From Planctomycetaceae bacterium (GTDB lineage Bacteria > Planctomycetota > Phycisphaerae > Phycisphaerales > SM1A02): a stretch of 12,994 nt of DNA. Each line of letters opens with the position of its first letter. Position 1 is the first letter of the stretch. The stretch is taken from contig NYVB01000075.1 of assembly GCA_002684315.1 (NCBI GenBank), forward strand, positions 17,337-30,330, in the 5' to 3' direction. The position numbers and the translations under genes were made by a program. Positions 7,848 through 12,994 of this stretch are shown here, one piece after another. The notes under the pieces are model-generated. The model saw only the letters and a list, made by a program, of their open reading frames with translations, did not search any database and was not told the DNA's origin.

Positions 7848-8144
7848 ATGAGCATGATCGGTGGAGGACTTGAGAGTGCGCTTGCACAGCTGGCCCAGGC
7901 ACAGCAGTCTGTGGCCAAGGACAAGGATCGTGAACGCGCGGCCAGTGAGTCCTCTCGCCGAATATCCGATTCCGTGCGTTTGAGAGTCGCGGCCGTTGAA
8001 GAAGCCGATGTGGTTCGAGATCCCGGCCAGAAGGGTCACGGCTCCGAAGGTCGGAATCGCGATGAAAGCGACCCGGATGGTTCGAAGGACGAGTCACGAC
8101 GAGATGATGGCACCGATCATGTCGGCGTCGATCTCACCGTCTGA
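7848..8144 (+). CDS. Small conserved-looking hydrophilic protein, function unknown
   Basis: The 98-residue protein starts MSMIGGGLESALAQLAQAQQ, an Ala/Gln-rich amphipathic helix. It continues with Lys/Arg/Asp-rich sequence (KDKDRERAASESSRRISDS) and VRLRVAAVEEADVVRDPG, then an acidic, disordered tail rich in Asp, Ser and Arg. The N-terminal arrangement followed by a 'LRVAxVExADxVR' segment resembles small unassigned proteins I associate with planctomycete genomes; I cannot run a search to confirm. Its last 11 bases overlap the end of metF on the opposite strand. The start is weakly supported by GAAAG just upstream. The preceding gap 7687-7847 has no supportable gene; a frame with a CPTC motif there lacks an ATG. 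Confidence 0.6.
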   Translation: MSMIGGGLESALAQLAQAQQSVAKDKDRERAASESSRRISDSVRLRVAAVEEADVVRDPGQKGHGSEGRNRDESDPDGSKDESRRDDGTDHVGVDLTV

Positions 8145-9075
8145 CGCTCTTGATCCCGGGTTCTCTTCTTCCTCGGAGTTGGTCAGAATCACTGACGCCG
8201 AGTGATTTGAAGATTTCAACCGTCGCCTTCGATTTGTTCAAGGTGTAGAAATGGATCCCCTGCACGCCTTCGTCCATGAGCTGAAGGCACTGTTCGGTGG
8301 CCCAATGTATTCCGACTCGTTCGATGTTCTCGGGGTCCGGACCCGCCCGGTCGAGTGCTCTGAGAAGGGCTGCGGGAAAATTGGTTCCTGCGGCAAGCTG
8401 CGCCATGCGTTTCAGACCTGAGAGCGATGTCACCGGCATGATTCCCGCGAAGATCGGAACATCGATTCCTTTCAAACGACATCGTTCCTGCCAATCGAGA
8501 AAGCTTCTGTTGTCGAAGAACATCTGGCTGCAGATCCAGTCCACGCCTTCATCCACCTTGCTCTTGAGATGGTTCATCTGTGTCAGCCTGTTGGGGGTTT
8601 CCGGGTGTCCTTCAGGAAACCCGGCCGCGCCGATCGAAAACCCGCGGGGATCGGGATGCGCTCCGGATCGATTGAATTCAGAGATGGTCTTGATCAGATC
8701 CGCGGCATGTTGAAAGTGCTTGAAATGATCGCCCTGGGTGGTTCCAGAAGGTGCGTCACCCCGCAGTGCCAGGATGTTCGAGATTCCTGCATCAGCGTAG
8801 ACCTTGAGAATGTCGTGGATCTGAGCGGAGTCGTGTTCGACGCATGTGAGGTGCGGTACCGGGTCGAGGCCTGAGCTCTCCTTCAACCGTCGCACCAGTT
8901 CGTGGGTCTTTGTTCTCGTTGATCCACCCGCCCCGTAGGTCACCGAAACGAAGCTCGGCCCCAGCCTGGTCAGTTCATCGATCGTTGTCTCAAGCGTCTC
9001 CCATCCCGTATCCGTGCTCGGCGGGAAGAACTCGAAACTGAACGTGGTGGTGTCTCGCTTGATGACATCAGACAT
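8134..9075 (-). CDS. metF: 5,10-methylenetetrahydrofolate reductase
   Basis: This FAD enzyme reduces methylene-THF to methyl-THF for methionine synthesis in the cytoplasm. From the chosen start it has 313 residues, close to the bacterial MetF length. FSFEFFPPST contains Glu15, equivalent to the catalytic Glu28 of E. coli MetF. FVSVTYGAGGSTR, PHLTCVEHD and ILALRGDAPSG (Asp107, matching E. coli Asp120) follow in the order expected of the TIM barrel. Later SQMFFDNRSFLDW and AGIMPVTSL are typical. Upstream in-frame ATGs exist at 9081 and 9141. I chose 9075 because GGATCC precedes it at 9 bases spacing and family proteins begin just before the TTTFSFEFFPP strand, while 9141 would run into rex. It is divergent from rex and convergent with the 98-residue gene. 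Confidence 0.93.
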   Translation of the reverse strand: MSDVIKRDTTTFSFEFFPPSTDTGWETLETTIDELTRLGPSFVSVTYGAGGSTRTKTHELVRRLKESSGLDPVPHLTCVEHDSAQIHDILKVYADAGISNILALRGDAPSGTTQGDHFKHFQHAADLIKTISEFNRSGAHPDPRGFSIGAAGFPEGHPETPNRLTQMNHLKSKVDEGVDWICSQMFFDNRSFLDWQERCRLKGIDVPIFAGIMPVTSLSGLKRMAQLAAGTNFPAALLRALDRAGPDPENIERVGIHWATEQCLQLMDEGVQGIHFYTLNKSKATVEIFKSLGVSDSDQLRGRREPGIKSVRR

Positions 9076-9121
9076 GTGCATGGATCCATTGTACTTCAGT
9101 CGTCCGTGATAAACTGTCCGG
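9076..9121. promoter_or_regulatory. Divergent metF-rex promoter region
   Basis: Only 46 bp separate the two starts, so both promoters must overlap. On the minus strand TACAAT (9088-9093) matches a -10 hexamer at five of six positions and would place the metF start near 9081. On the plus strand TGATAAACT (9107-9115) could serve rex, giving a nearly leaderless GTG message. Neither has a good -35 box. A 10-bp palindrome ATGGATCCAT lies at 9080-9089. The Rex consensus TTGTGA-N6-TCACAA is not present. Confidence 0.3.
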
Positions 9122-9793
9122 GTGGACGGCAAGCACAACATTCCTCGACCGACGGCCCGGCGACTCAGCCTCTATCTGCGAGAGCTCGTCGTGCTTCTTT
9201 CAGCCAATCGAATGATGGTCAGCTCCAAGCAGATCGGTGCGCTCCTGGGGCTGACGGATGCACAGGTCAGAAAGGACCTGACCTTCGTCGGTCAGTTCGG
9301 ACATTCCGGTGTCGGGTACGACGTCCGCAAGCTGCATGAGAACCTGCGACGAATTCTCGGGCGTGATCTGGTCTGGAACGCGGCATTGATCGGAGCGGGC
9401 AACATCGGCAGGGCCTTGCTCTCCTACCGTCCCTTCGATGAGCTCAACTTCCACATCACATCCGTCTTCGACTCGGATCCCGCTTCCTGGGGGATCGTTC
9501 TCAACAAACGAACGGTTCAGCCCATCTCAGAACTGGAAACGACTCTAGAAAACAGTGGTGTCCGGCTTGGAATCATCGCGGTTCCATCGGATGCCGCTCA
9601 AGGGGTTGCCGATCGTCTCGTTGAATACGGTATCGACGGCATCCTGAACTTCGCTCCACGACGGCTCGAGTTGAACCCCGATGTCATCGTCTCCAACGTC
9701 GATTTCACCTTGAGCTTCGAGCAACTCGCCTTTCAAGTGGCTCAAGCCAGTCACCTCTCTCCTGACAAGGAAAACGATGATCATTCTCGATGA
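9122..9793 (+). CDS. rex: Redox-sensing transcriptional repressor Rex
   Basis: Rex binds DNA when the NADH/NAD+ ratio is low and leaves it when NADH accumulates. The 223 residues match the family length. The winged-helix part (about 9-75) contains VSSKQIGALLGLTDAQVRKD and FGHSGVGYDVRKL, both Rex hallmarks. The Rossmann domain has ALIGAGNIGRAL with GxGxxG at 91-96, then FDSDPASWG, LGIIAVPSDAAQGVADRL and GILNFAPRRL. The C-terminal helix VDFTLSFEQLAFQV is the domain-swapped dimer helix. The start is a GTG; no Shine-Dalgarno precedes it, consistent with a leaderless message. The gene is divergent from metF and its last 17 bases overlap the next lipoprotein gene. Confidence 0.96.
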   Translation: MDGKHNIPRPTARRLSLYLRELVVLLSANRMMVSSKQIGALLGLTDAQVRKDLTFVGQFGHSGVGYDVRKLHENLRRILGRDLVWNAALIGAGNIGRALLSYRPFDELNFHITSVFDSDPASWGIVLNKRTVQPISELETTLENSGVRLGIIAVPSDAAQGVADRLVEYGIDGILNFAPRRLELNPDVIVSNVDFTLSFEQLAFQVAQASHLSPDKENDDHSR

Positions 9794-10430
9794 CATCCGA
9801 ACAGTTCGGTTCGCACATCTCGTCTTCACGCTCCTTTTCCTCTCCTTCGGGATCGCCGGGTGCCGGGTCACGGTTCTTTCGCCATCGAGCGATGACACCG
9901 CTCGTGAGCGAAATGCGGTGCTCGAGGATGAGAATGAAGCCCTGAAGCGTGAGAACGAAGGCTTGAAAGTGAGACTCTCGGACGCTGAATCAGAGTTGGA
10001 CCCCATGGAGGTCCAGGTGTCGGAGGCGACCCCTCGGCTCATCTCGATGACGATTCAGGATTCGAGCCTTGTCGAGCCTCTCGACGGCAAGACGGGTCCT
10101 TCGCATCTGATCCTGAGAATGTCACCCTCTGACGATCGAGGGCGTTTTCTTCAGGTGGTTGGCGGGCTTTCCGTCACAGTGGTGGGGGTTTCAGTCAAGG
10201 AAGACCCCATTCTTCTGGCTCAGCAGGTCTTCACGCCCCCCGAGGTTCGCGACGCCTGGCGAGGTGGCCTCATGGGTTCCGGGTACGTCTTCGAGATTCC
10301 ATTGACCGGCTCCCTCCATGAAGAGCTTCCTGATTCCCTTGATGTGGTGACTCTTTTCGAGAGTGGTTCGGGAGATCAACCTGAGCTGCGGGATGAGCGG
10401 CCCGTTCGAGTTCGAAGGTTCACACCCTGA
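9777..10430 (+). CDS. Putative lipoprotein with leucine-zipper coiled coil
   Basis: No known family is recognised. The 217-residue product has an N-terminal hydrophobic stretch ending in a lipobox FGIAGC with Cys29 as the lipidation site. A short coiled coil follows at about 43-75, with Leu49, Leu56, Leu63 and Ala70 at heptad spacing in a Glu/Lys/Arg-rich background. The remaining 140 residues look like a beta-sandwich-type domain (SHLILRMSPSDDRGRFLQVV, GGLSVTVVGVSV, GSGYVFEIPLTG). A trimeric or dimeric envelope-anchored stalk is one reading, as inference. AAGGA lies 5 bases before the ATG, inside the end of rex, so translation is probably coupled to rex. The stop shares a base with the next ATG. 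Confidence 0.75.
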   Translation: MIILDDIRTVRFAHLVFTLLFLSFGIAGCRVTVLSPSSDDTARERNAVLEDENEALKRENEGLKVRLSDAESELDPMEVQVSEATPRLISMTIQDSSLVEPLDGKTGPSHLILRMSPSDDRGRFLQVVGGLSVTVVGVSVKEDPILLAQQVFTPPEVRDAWRGGLMGSGYVFEIPLTGSLHEELPDSLDVVTLFESGSGDQPELRDERPVRVRRFTP

Positions 10431-10690
10431 TGGCACGCGTCCGACTTGGTTATCATGGCGCCATGTCTTCCCGAAGAGCCAATGTTCGTCTGTTCCGTGC
10501 GTGCTTGACCGGCCTTGTTTTCTCGATGTTCTGCTCGGTCGGATGCCAACGGGCCCTCTTTCCCGAGGAATCTCCGCGAACGCAGTTCGAGACCTATGAC
10601 CGCATGCGACAGAAGTTCGTCCCGCTCGTCGTTCCGGATGTCTTCGGCGAACCGAAGCCGGCCCTGCGGGCACGCCTCAGCTCCAGCTGA
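10430..10690 (+). CDS. Small putative lipoprotein
   Basis: The frame encodes 86 residues. The ATG at 10430 overlaps the previous stop as TGATG, the usual sign of translational coupling. A second in-frame ATG at 10463 would give 75 residues with a more standard signal length. Either way a basic n-region and hydrophobic core lead to SVGC, a slightly irregular lipobox (Ser at -3). The mature part is short and reads RTQFETYDRMRQKFVPLVVP, then DVFGEPKPALRARL. I associate this RTQxExYDRxR...FGxxxPALRxRL pattern with small planctomycete lipoproteins from memory; no function is known. Confidence 0.65.
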   Translation: MARVRLGYHGAMSSRRANVRLFRACLTGLVFSMFCSVGCQRALFPEESPRTQFETYDRMRQKFVPLVVPDVFGEPKPALRARLSSS

Positions 10691-10691
10691 G
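10676..10691 (+). terminator. Small inverted repeat at the end of the small lipoprotein gene
   Basis: CTCAGCT and AGCTGAG form a perfect 7-bp inverted repeat with a 2-base centre, overlapping the stop codon; in RNA the loop would open to about six bases. A T-run (ATTTTTCC) lies 13 to 20 bases further on, too far for a standard intrinsic terminator. It may mark a partial transcription break before the PGRP-like gene, which starts 80 bases downstream. Confidence 0.15.
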
Positions 10692-10770
10692 CCCTGCGCC
10701 GTCAATTTTTCCCCATTGCTGTAGCGTTTCTGGTTGTGAGTCCGATGGACTAGGTATCCTCGAAGAACAG

Positions 10771-11499
10771 ATGGATCGATCGAAGACTGACCCAGGGACG
10801 GACTCAGTGAGCAGACGCGGACGACACAACACCAAGACGACACGAACGTCCACCCGAACCAAGGTCGTTCTGGCTGCATTCGTCACTTCAATGACCGCCG
10901 TCACCGGCATGTTGTTGATCAGCGGTGAGGATTTCGGCCCCGTCAATGCGTTTGCCGCCACCAAGCCTGTGATCATCAGTGATTCCGAGACGTCTCAGTC
11001 CGGAGTTCAGACTCCTTCCGAGGGTGACATCGACGGTCGCTGGGAAATGATCGTGATCCATGATTCCGGTTCACTTTCAGGCACGGTTCGAGATCTTGAT
11101 GCCGAAGCCCGGCAAGCCGGCTTGAACGGTCTCGGGTACCACTTCGTGATCGGCAATGGCAATGGACTGAGCGACGGCGTGGTCGAGGCTTCCTATCGCT
11201 GGAACAGCCAGCTTGCGGGCGCCCATGTGGCGGCAGCCCCGAACCCTGACAGCTCCGAACAACGTCGAGCGGATCAGATCAATCGGACGGCCATCGGCAT
11301 CTGCCTGGTCGGTCATGGTGATCGATCTGAATTCACCGAGGCTCAGATGCGGGCGTTGATCGATCTCGTCCGAGCCCTTCAGGTCCGTCAGGACATCCCC
11401 GCATCACGTGTGGTCCTTCATTCGGACCTGAACGCACATGTCGAGAGTCCCGGTCGATTGTTTCCGATCGAGCGCCTTGAAGCGCACCTCGAGCCCTGA
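10771..11499 (+). CDS. Membrane-anchored Amidase_2 / peptidoglycan-recognition-like protein, third zinc ligand replaced
   Basis: Residues 1-31 are basic and cytoplasmic, 32-52 form a membrane helix, and the Amidase_2 fold starts at about 88. WEMIVIHDSGS supplies His97, the first zinc ligand. GLGYHFVIGNG supplies Tyr123, matching catalytic Tyr46 of T7 lysozyme. AIGICLVGHGDR is the typical core strand, and VVLHSDLNAH supplies His217, the second histidine ligand. In active enzymes a Cys or Asp stands just before the final Pro-Gly. Here that place is Ser226, and the helper Lys two residues earlier is Val224. The same Cys-to-Ser change occurs in non-catalytic PGRPs, so this may bind peptidoglycan without cutting it, unless His223 or Glu225 substitutes. 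A GTG at 10807 preceded by AGGGA is an alternative start (230 residues) that keeps the helix. Confidence 0.82.
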   Translation: MDRSKTDPGTDSVSRRGRHNTKTTRTSTRTKVVLAAFVTSMTAVTGMLLISGEDFGPVNAFAATKPVIISDSETSQSGVQTPSEGDIDGRWEMIVIHDSGSLSGTVRDLDAEARQAGLNGLGYHFVIGNGNGLSDGVVEASYRWNSQLAGAHVAAAPNPDSSEQRRADQINRTAIGICLVGHGDRSEFTEAQMRALIDLVRALQVRQDIPASRVVLHSDLNAHVESPGRLFPIERLEAHLEP

Positions 11500-11532
11500 G
11501 TTCCAAGCCCGTACGGCAGGAAAGTTTCATCG

Positions 11533-12240
11533 ATGAGGCCAGATCAGATCTCGGTTCTCTTTGATCTTGATGGCACATTGATCGACTCATCACAGGACCT
11601 GACCCGGGCGGCCAACGAGATGTTGTCGGTACTCGGTCATTCTTCAGTCACCCTGCTCGATGTCGAAGGCTGGATCGGTCACGGTCTTCCTCAGCTCATC
11701 CATCGTTGTCTGACGAAGACTTTCGATGGTGCAGCCCCCGACGAGGAATTCACGCGGGCGATCACGCTGTTTCGAGAGGCCTATCTGGCCACTGACTTCA
11801 CGAAAACAAGGCTTCTCTCCGGCGCAGAGGCTCTTTTGTCGGCACTTCGCTCCGACGGGTTCGGCGTAGGTCTTGTCACGAACAAGGACACGATTCCCAC
11901 CCACGCGGTGCTGAAACAACTCGAACTGAGCTCGTTTTTCGACGTAGTAGTCTGTGGCGACACATTCTCCGTGAAGAAACCCGATCCGAAGCCTCTGCTT
12001 CACGCGGCCGGGTGCCTTGATTCGAAGGGTTCGTGGATGGTTGGTGATTCTGAAACAGATGCTCGATCGAGCCATGCGGCAGGGATACAGTTCATTGCCG
12101 TCGAAGGGGGGTACGGTCACTCGGGTCGACTTGAAGATCTCCCCGGACCCCCGGCCCTTGTGGTCGAAACCCTCGACTCTCTCCTTCAGGCCGGTGGAAA
12201 TCCGGTCGAAATGCTCAGCAACCCCCGAGCATTGTCCTGA
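11533..12240 (+). CDS. gph: HAD-family phosphatase, phosphoglycolate phosphatase-like
   Basis: The 235-residue protein carries all four HAD motifs. Motif I is VLFDLDGTLIDS with nucleophile Asp11 and Asp13. Motif II is LVTNKD with Thr116. Motif III is the VKKPDPKP segment with Lys148/Lys149. Motif IV is VGDSETDARSSHAAG with Asp172 and Asp176. The helical cap between motifs I and II (GWIGHGLPQLIHRCL) is the Gph/PhnX-type C1 cap. Gph removes phosphate from 2-phosphoglycolate formed during DNA repair or oxygenase activity. Substrate assignment among related HAD phosphatases is by family resemblance only. A Shine-Dalgarno AGGAAAG lies about 9 bases before the ATG, 33 bases after the amidase-like gene, so they are probably co-transcribed. 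Confidence 0.85.
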   Translation: MRPDQISVLFDLDGTLIDSSQDLTRAANEMLSVLGHSSVTLLDVEGWIGHGLPQLIHRCLTKTFDGAAPDEEFTRAITLFREAYLATDFTKTRLLSGAEALLSALRSDGFGVGLVTNKDTIPTHAVLKQLELSSFFDVVVCGDTFSVKKPDPKPLLHAAGCLDSKGSWMVGDSETDARSSHAAGIQFIAVEGGYGHSGRLEDLPGPPALVVETLDSLLQAGGNPVEMLSNPRALS

Positions 12241-12248
12241 TAGGACAA
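12232..12248. promoter_or_regulatory. Perfect 7-3-7 palindrome at the end of gph, upstream of the protease gene
   Basis: TTGTCCT and AGGACAA are exact inverted repeats around a GAT centre (17 bp in all). The site covers the gph stop codon and ends 45 bases before the protease ATG, a fitting place for an operator controlling that gene. It differs from the Rex consensus (TTGTGA-N6-TCACAA), though the outer TTGT/ACAA is shared. An RNA hairpin with a 3-base loop at the gph end is also possible; no T-run follows. Confidence 0.35.
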
Positions 12249-12293
12249 CTGTCGATCCATGACTTCCAAGGATCGTAGGAAAGGATCCGTGTG

Positions 12294-12994
12294 ATGTTGG
12301 ACGCCCTGAAGTCGAGAAATCCCTGGCCACAACTGATCCACTCCCGTGTTCTTTCCCCTTGCCTCGTCCTGGCCATGCTCTCGCTCAGTCCGCTCGCTCT
12401 CGCCTCGATCGATGAGGACTCCTTCGAGACCATCGAGGAAGCGCGCGACATCGAAAAGACCGTCATCGGCCTCATCGATGAACTCAGACCCTCCGTGGTG
12501 GGTCTCGAAATCGCATTCTCCCAGGGTCGAGGTCGTCCGCCTGCCATCGCAGGTGGGTCAGGCTCAATCATCGATCTTGATAACGGCCTCATCCTGACCG
12601 CAGGACATGTCGGTCGCACGGCACATCTTCCGGTCAAGATCTTCCTGCATGACGGAACGCGAATCGATGGCGAGACCCTCGGTCAATATCTCGACGGCCA
12701 GGAGGACTGCGGTCTGATCGCCTTTGATCCCAAGCAGCTCGAAACCATCGACCATGCGCCCTTGGCCGAAGCCCGTCTGGGTGATTCCACCAAGGTCGAG
12801 GTCGGCGACTGGGTTCTGGCGTTCGGTCACACCCATGGCGTGGAAACCGAGCCATGGAGACCACCCCCCGCCCGCATCGGTCGAATCACCGGAAACCACG
12901 ACTATGTCCTGACCATGGATTCACCACTCAACGTCGGTGATTCCGGTGGCCCGCTGTTCACCCTCGACGGACTCATCGTGGGAATCAACGAATC
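12294..12994 (+). CDS. Secreted trypsin-like serine protease (S1/Deg type), N-terminal part (runs off window end)
   Basis: The visible 233 residues begin with a signal peptide whose hydrophobic core ends PLALA, with likely cleavage after residue 37. The protease domain follows a short acidic helical stretch (about 38-65). The triad is visible: His105 in ILTAGHV, Asp138 in QEDCGLIAFD, and Ser217 in NVGDSGGPLF, which also supplies the oxyanion hole. GVETEPWRPPPARIGRIT is the usual strand before the active-site serine. The domain continues with GLIVGINE at the window edge, so any PDZ or other C-terminal domain cannot be seen. Periplasmic quality control or processing is the usual role of DegP-like enzymes. 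The ATG at 12294 has AGGA 8 bases upstream; a GTG at 12291 directly before it is also possible. A palindrome lies 45 bases upstream. Confidence 0.88.
   Translation, partial: MLDALKSRNPWPQLIHSRVLSPCLVLAMLSLSPLALASIDEDSFETIEEARDIEKTVIGLIDELRPSVVGLEIAFSQGRGRPPAIAGGSGSIIDLDNGLILTAGHVGRTAHLPVKIFLHDGTRIDGETLGQYLDGQEDCGLIAFDPKQLETIDHAPLAEARLGDSTKVEVGDWVLAFGHTHGVETEPWRPPPARIGRITGNHDYVLTMDSPLNVGDSGGPLFTLDGLIVGINE

Noticed and set aside
9076..9121. Rex operator in the metF-rex gap
   Set aside because: No TTGTGA-N6-TCACAA-like palindrome is present; only a short ATGGATCCAT palindrome and -10-like hexamers.
11644..12330. 228-codon minus-strand frame opposite gph
   Set aside because: The plus strand encodes all four HAD motifs; the antisense frame has no family features.

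Overview
The window reads as ordinary chromosomal DNA of a free-living Gram-negative-type bacterium, most likely a planctomycete of the Phycisphaerae lineage. That placement is inference. It rests on an archaeal/eukaryote-type prolyl-tRNA synthetase, a MqnP-like UbiA prenyltransferase (futalosine menaquinone route), an AsmA-like protein of a style I associate with planctomycetes, several small lineage-flavoured proteins (a 98-residue protein with a conserved-looking N-terminus, a short lipoprotein with an Arg-Thr-Gln-Phe-Glu-x-Tyr-Asp segment), and moderately high GC with many TCG/CGA/GATC words. I see no tRNA, rRNA, insertion sequence, phage gene, CRISPR array or defence cassette.

Layout. 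1-329 (-): N-terminal part of proS. 330-720: gene-poor gap holding a decayed copy of the 5' end of the neighbouring prenyltransferase gene, a possible tiny basic ORF, and a TGTGACAG direct repeat. 721-3436 (+): three tightly packed genes, rfbD-like reductase, mqnP-like prenyltransferase (overlap in GTGA) and an AsmA-like anchored protein. 3468-5021 (-): metG, convergent with that group. 5125-7686 (+): a single-pass membrane protein of unknown function and a large secreted protein with a TPR-like C-terminal part. 7848-8144 (+): small conserved-looking protein whose end overlaps the end of metF. 8134-9075 (-): metF. 9122-12994 (+): a co-directional run of rex, a coiled-coil lipoprotein, a small lipoprotein, an anchored Amidase_2/PGRP-like protein, gph (HAD phosphatase) and a secreted trypsin-like protease cut off by the window end.

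How the genes relate. The housekeeping backbone is translation (proS, metG), one-carbon metabolism (metF), quinone synthesis (mqnP-like) and phosphoglycolate salvage (gph). Rex, the NAD(H)-sensing repressor, is divergent from metF across 46 bp and overlaps a lipoprotein gene by 17 bp, so a redox sensor heads a run of mainly envelope genes. The envelope theme (AsmA-like protein, two lipoproteins, PGRP-like protein, secreted TPR protein, secreted protease) is the strongest shared trait of the uncharacterised genes.

I did not find a clear undescribed multi-gene system. The observations most worth checking are the prenyltransferase gene remnant upstream of proS, the PGRP-like protein lacking its third zinc ligand, a perfect 7-3-7 palindrome before the protease gene, and an apparent excess of the word CGATCG.
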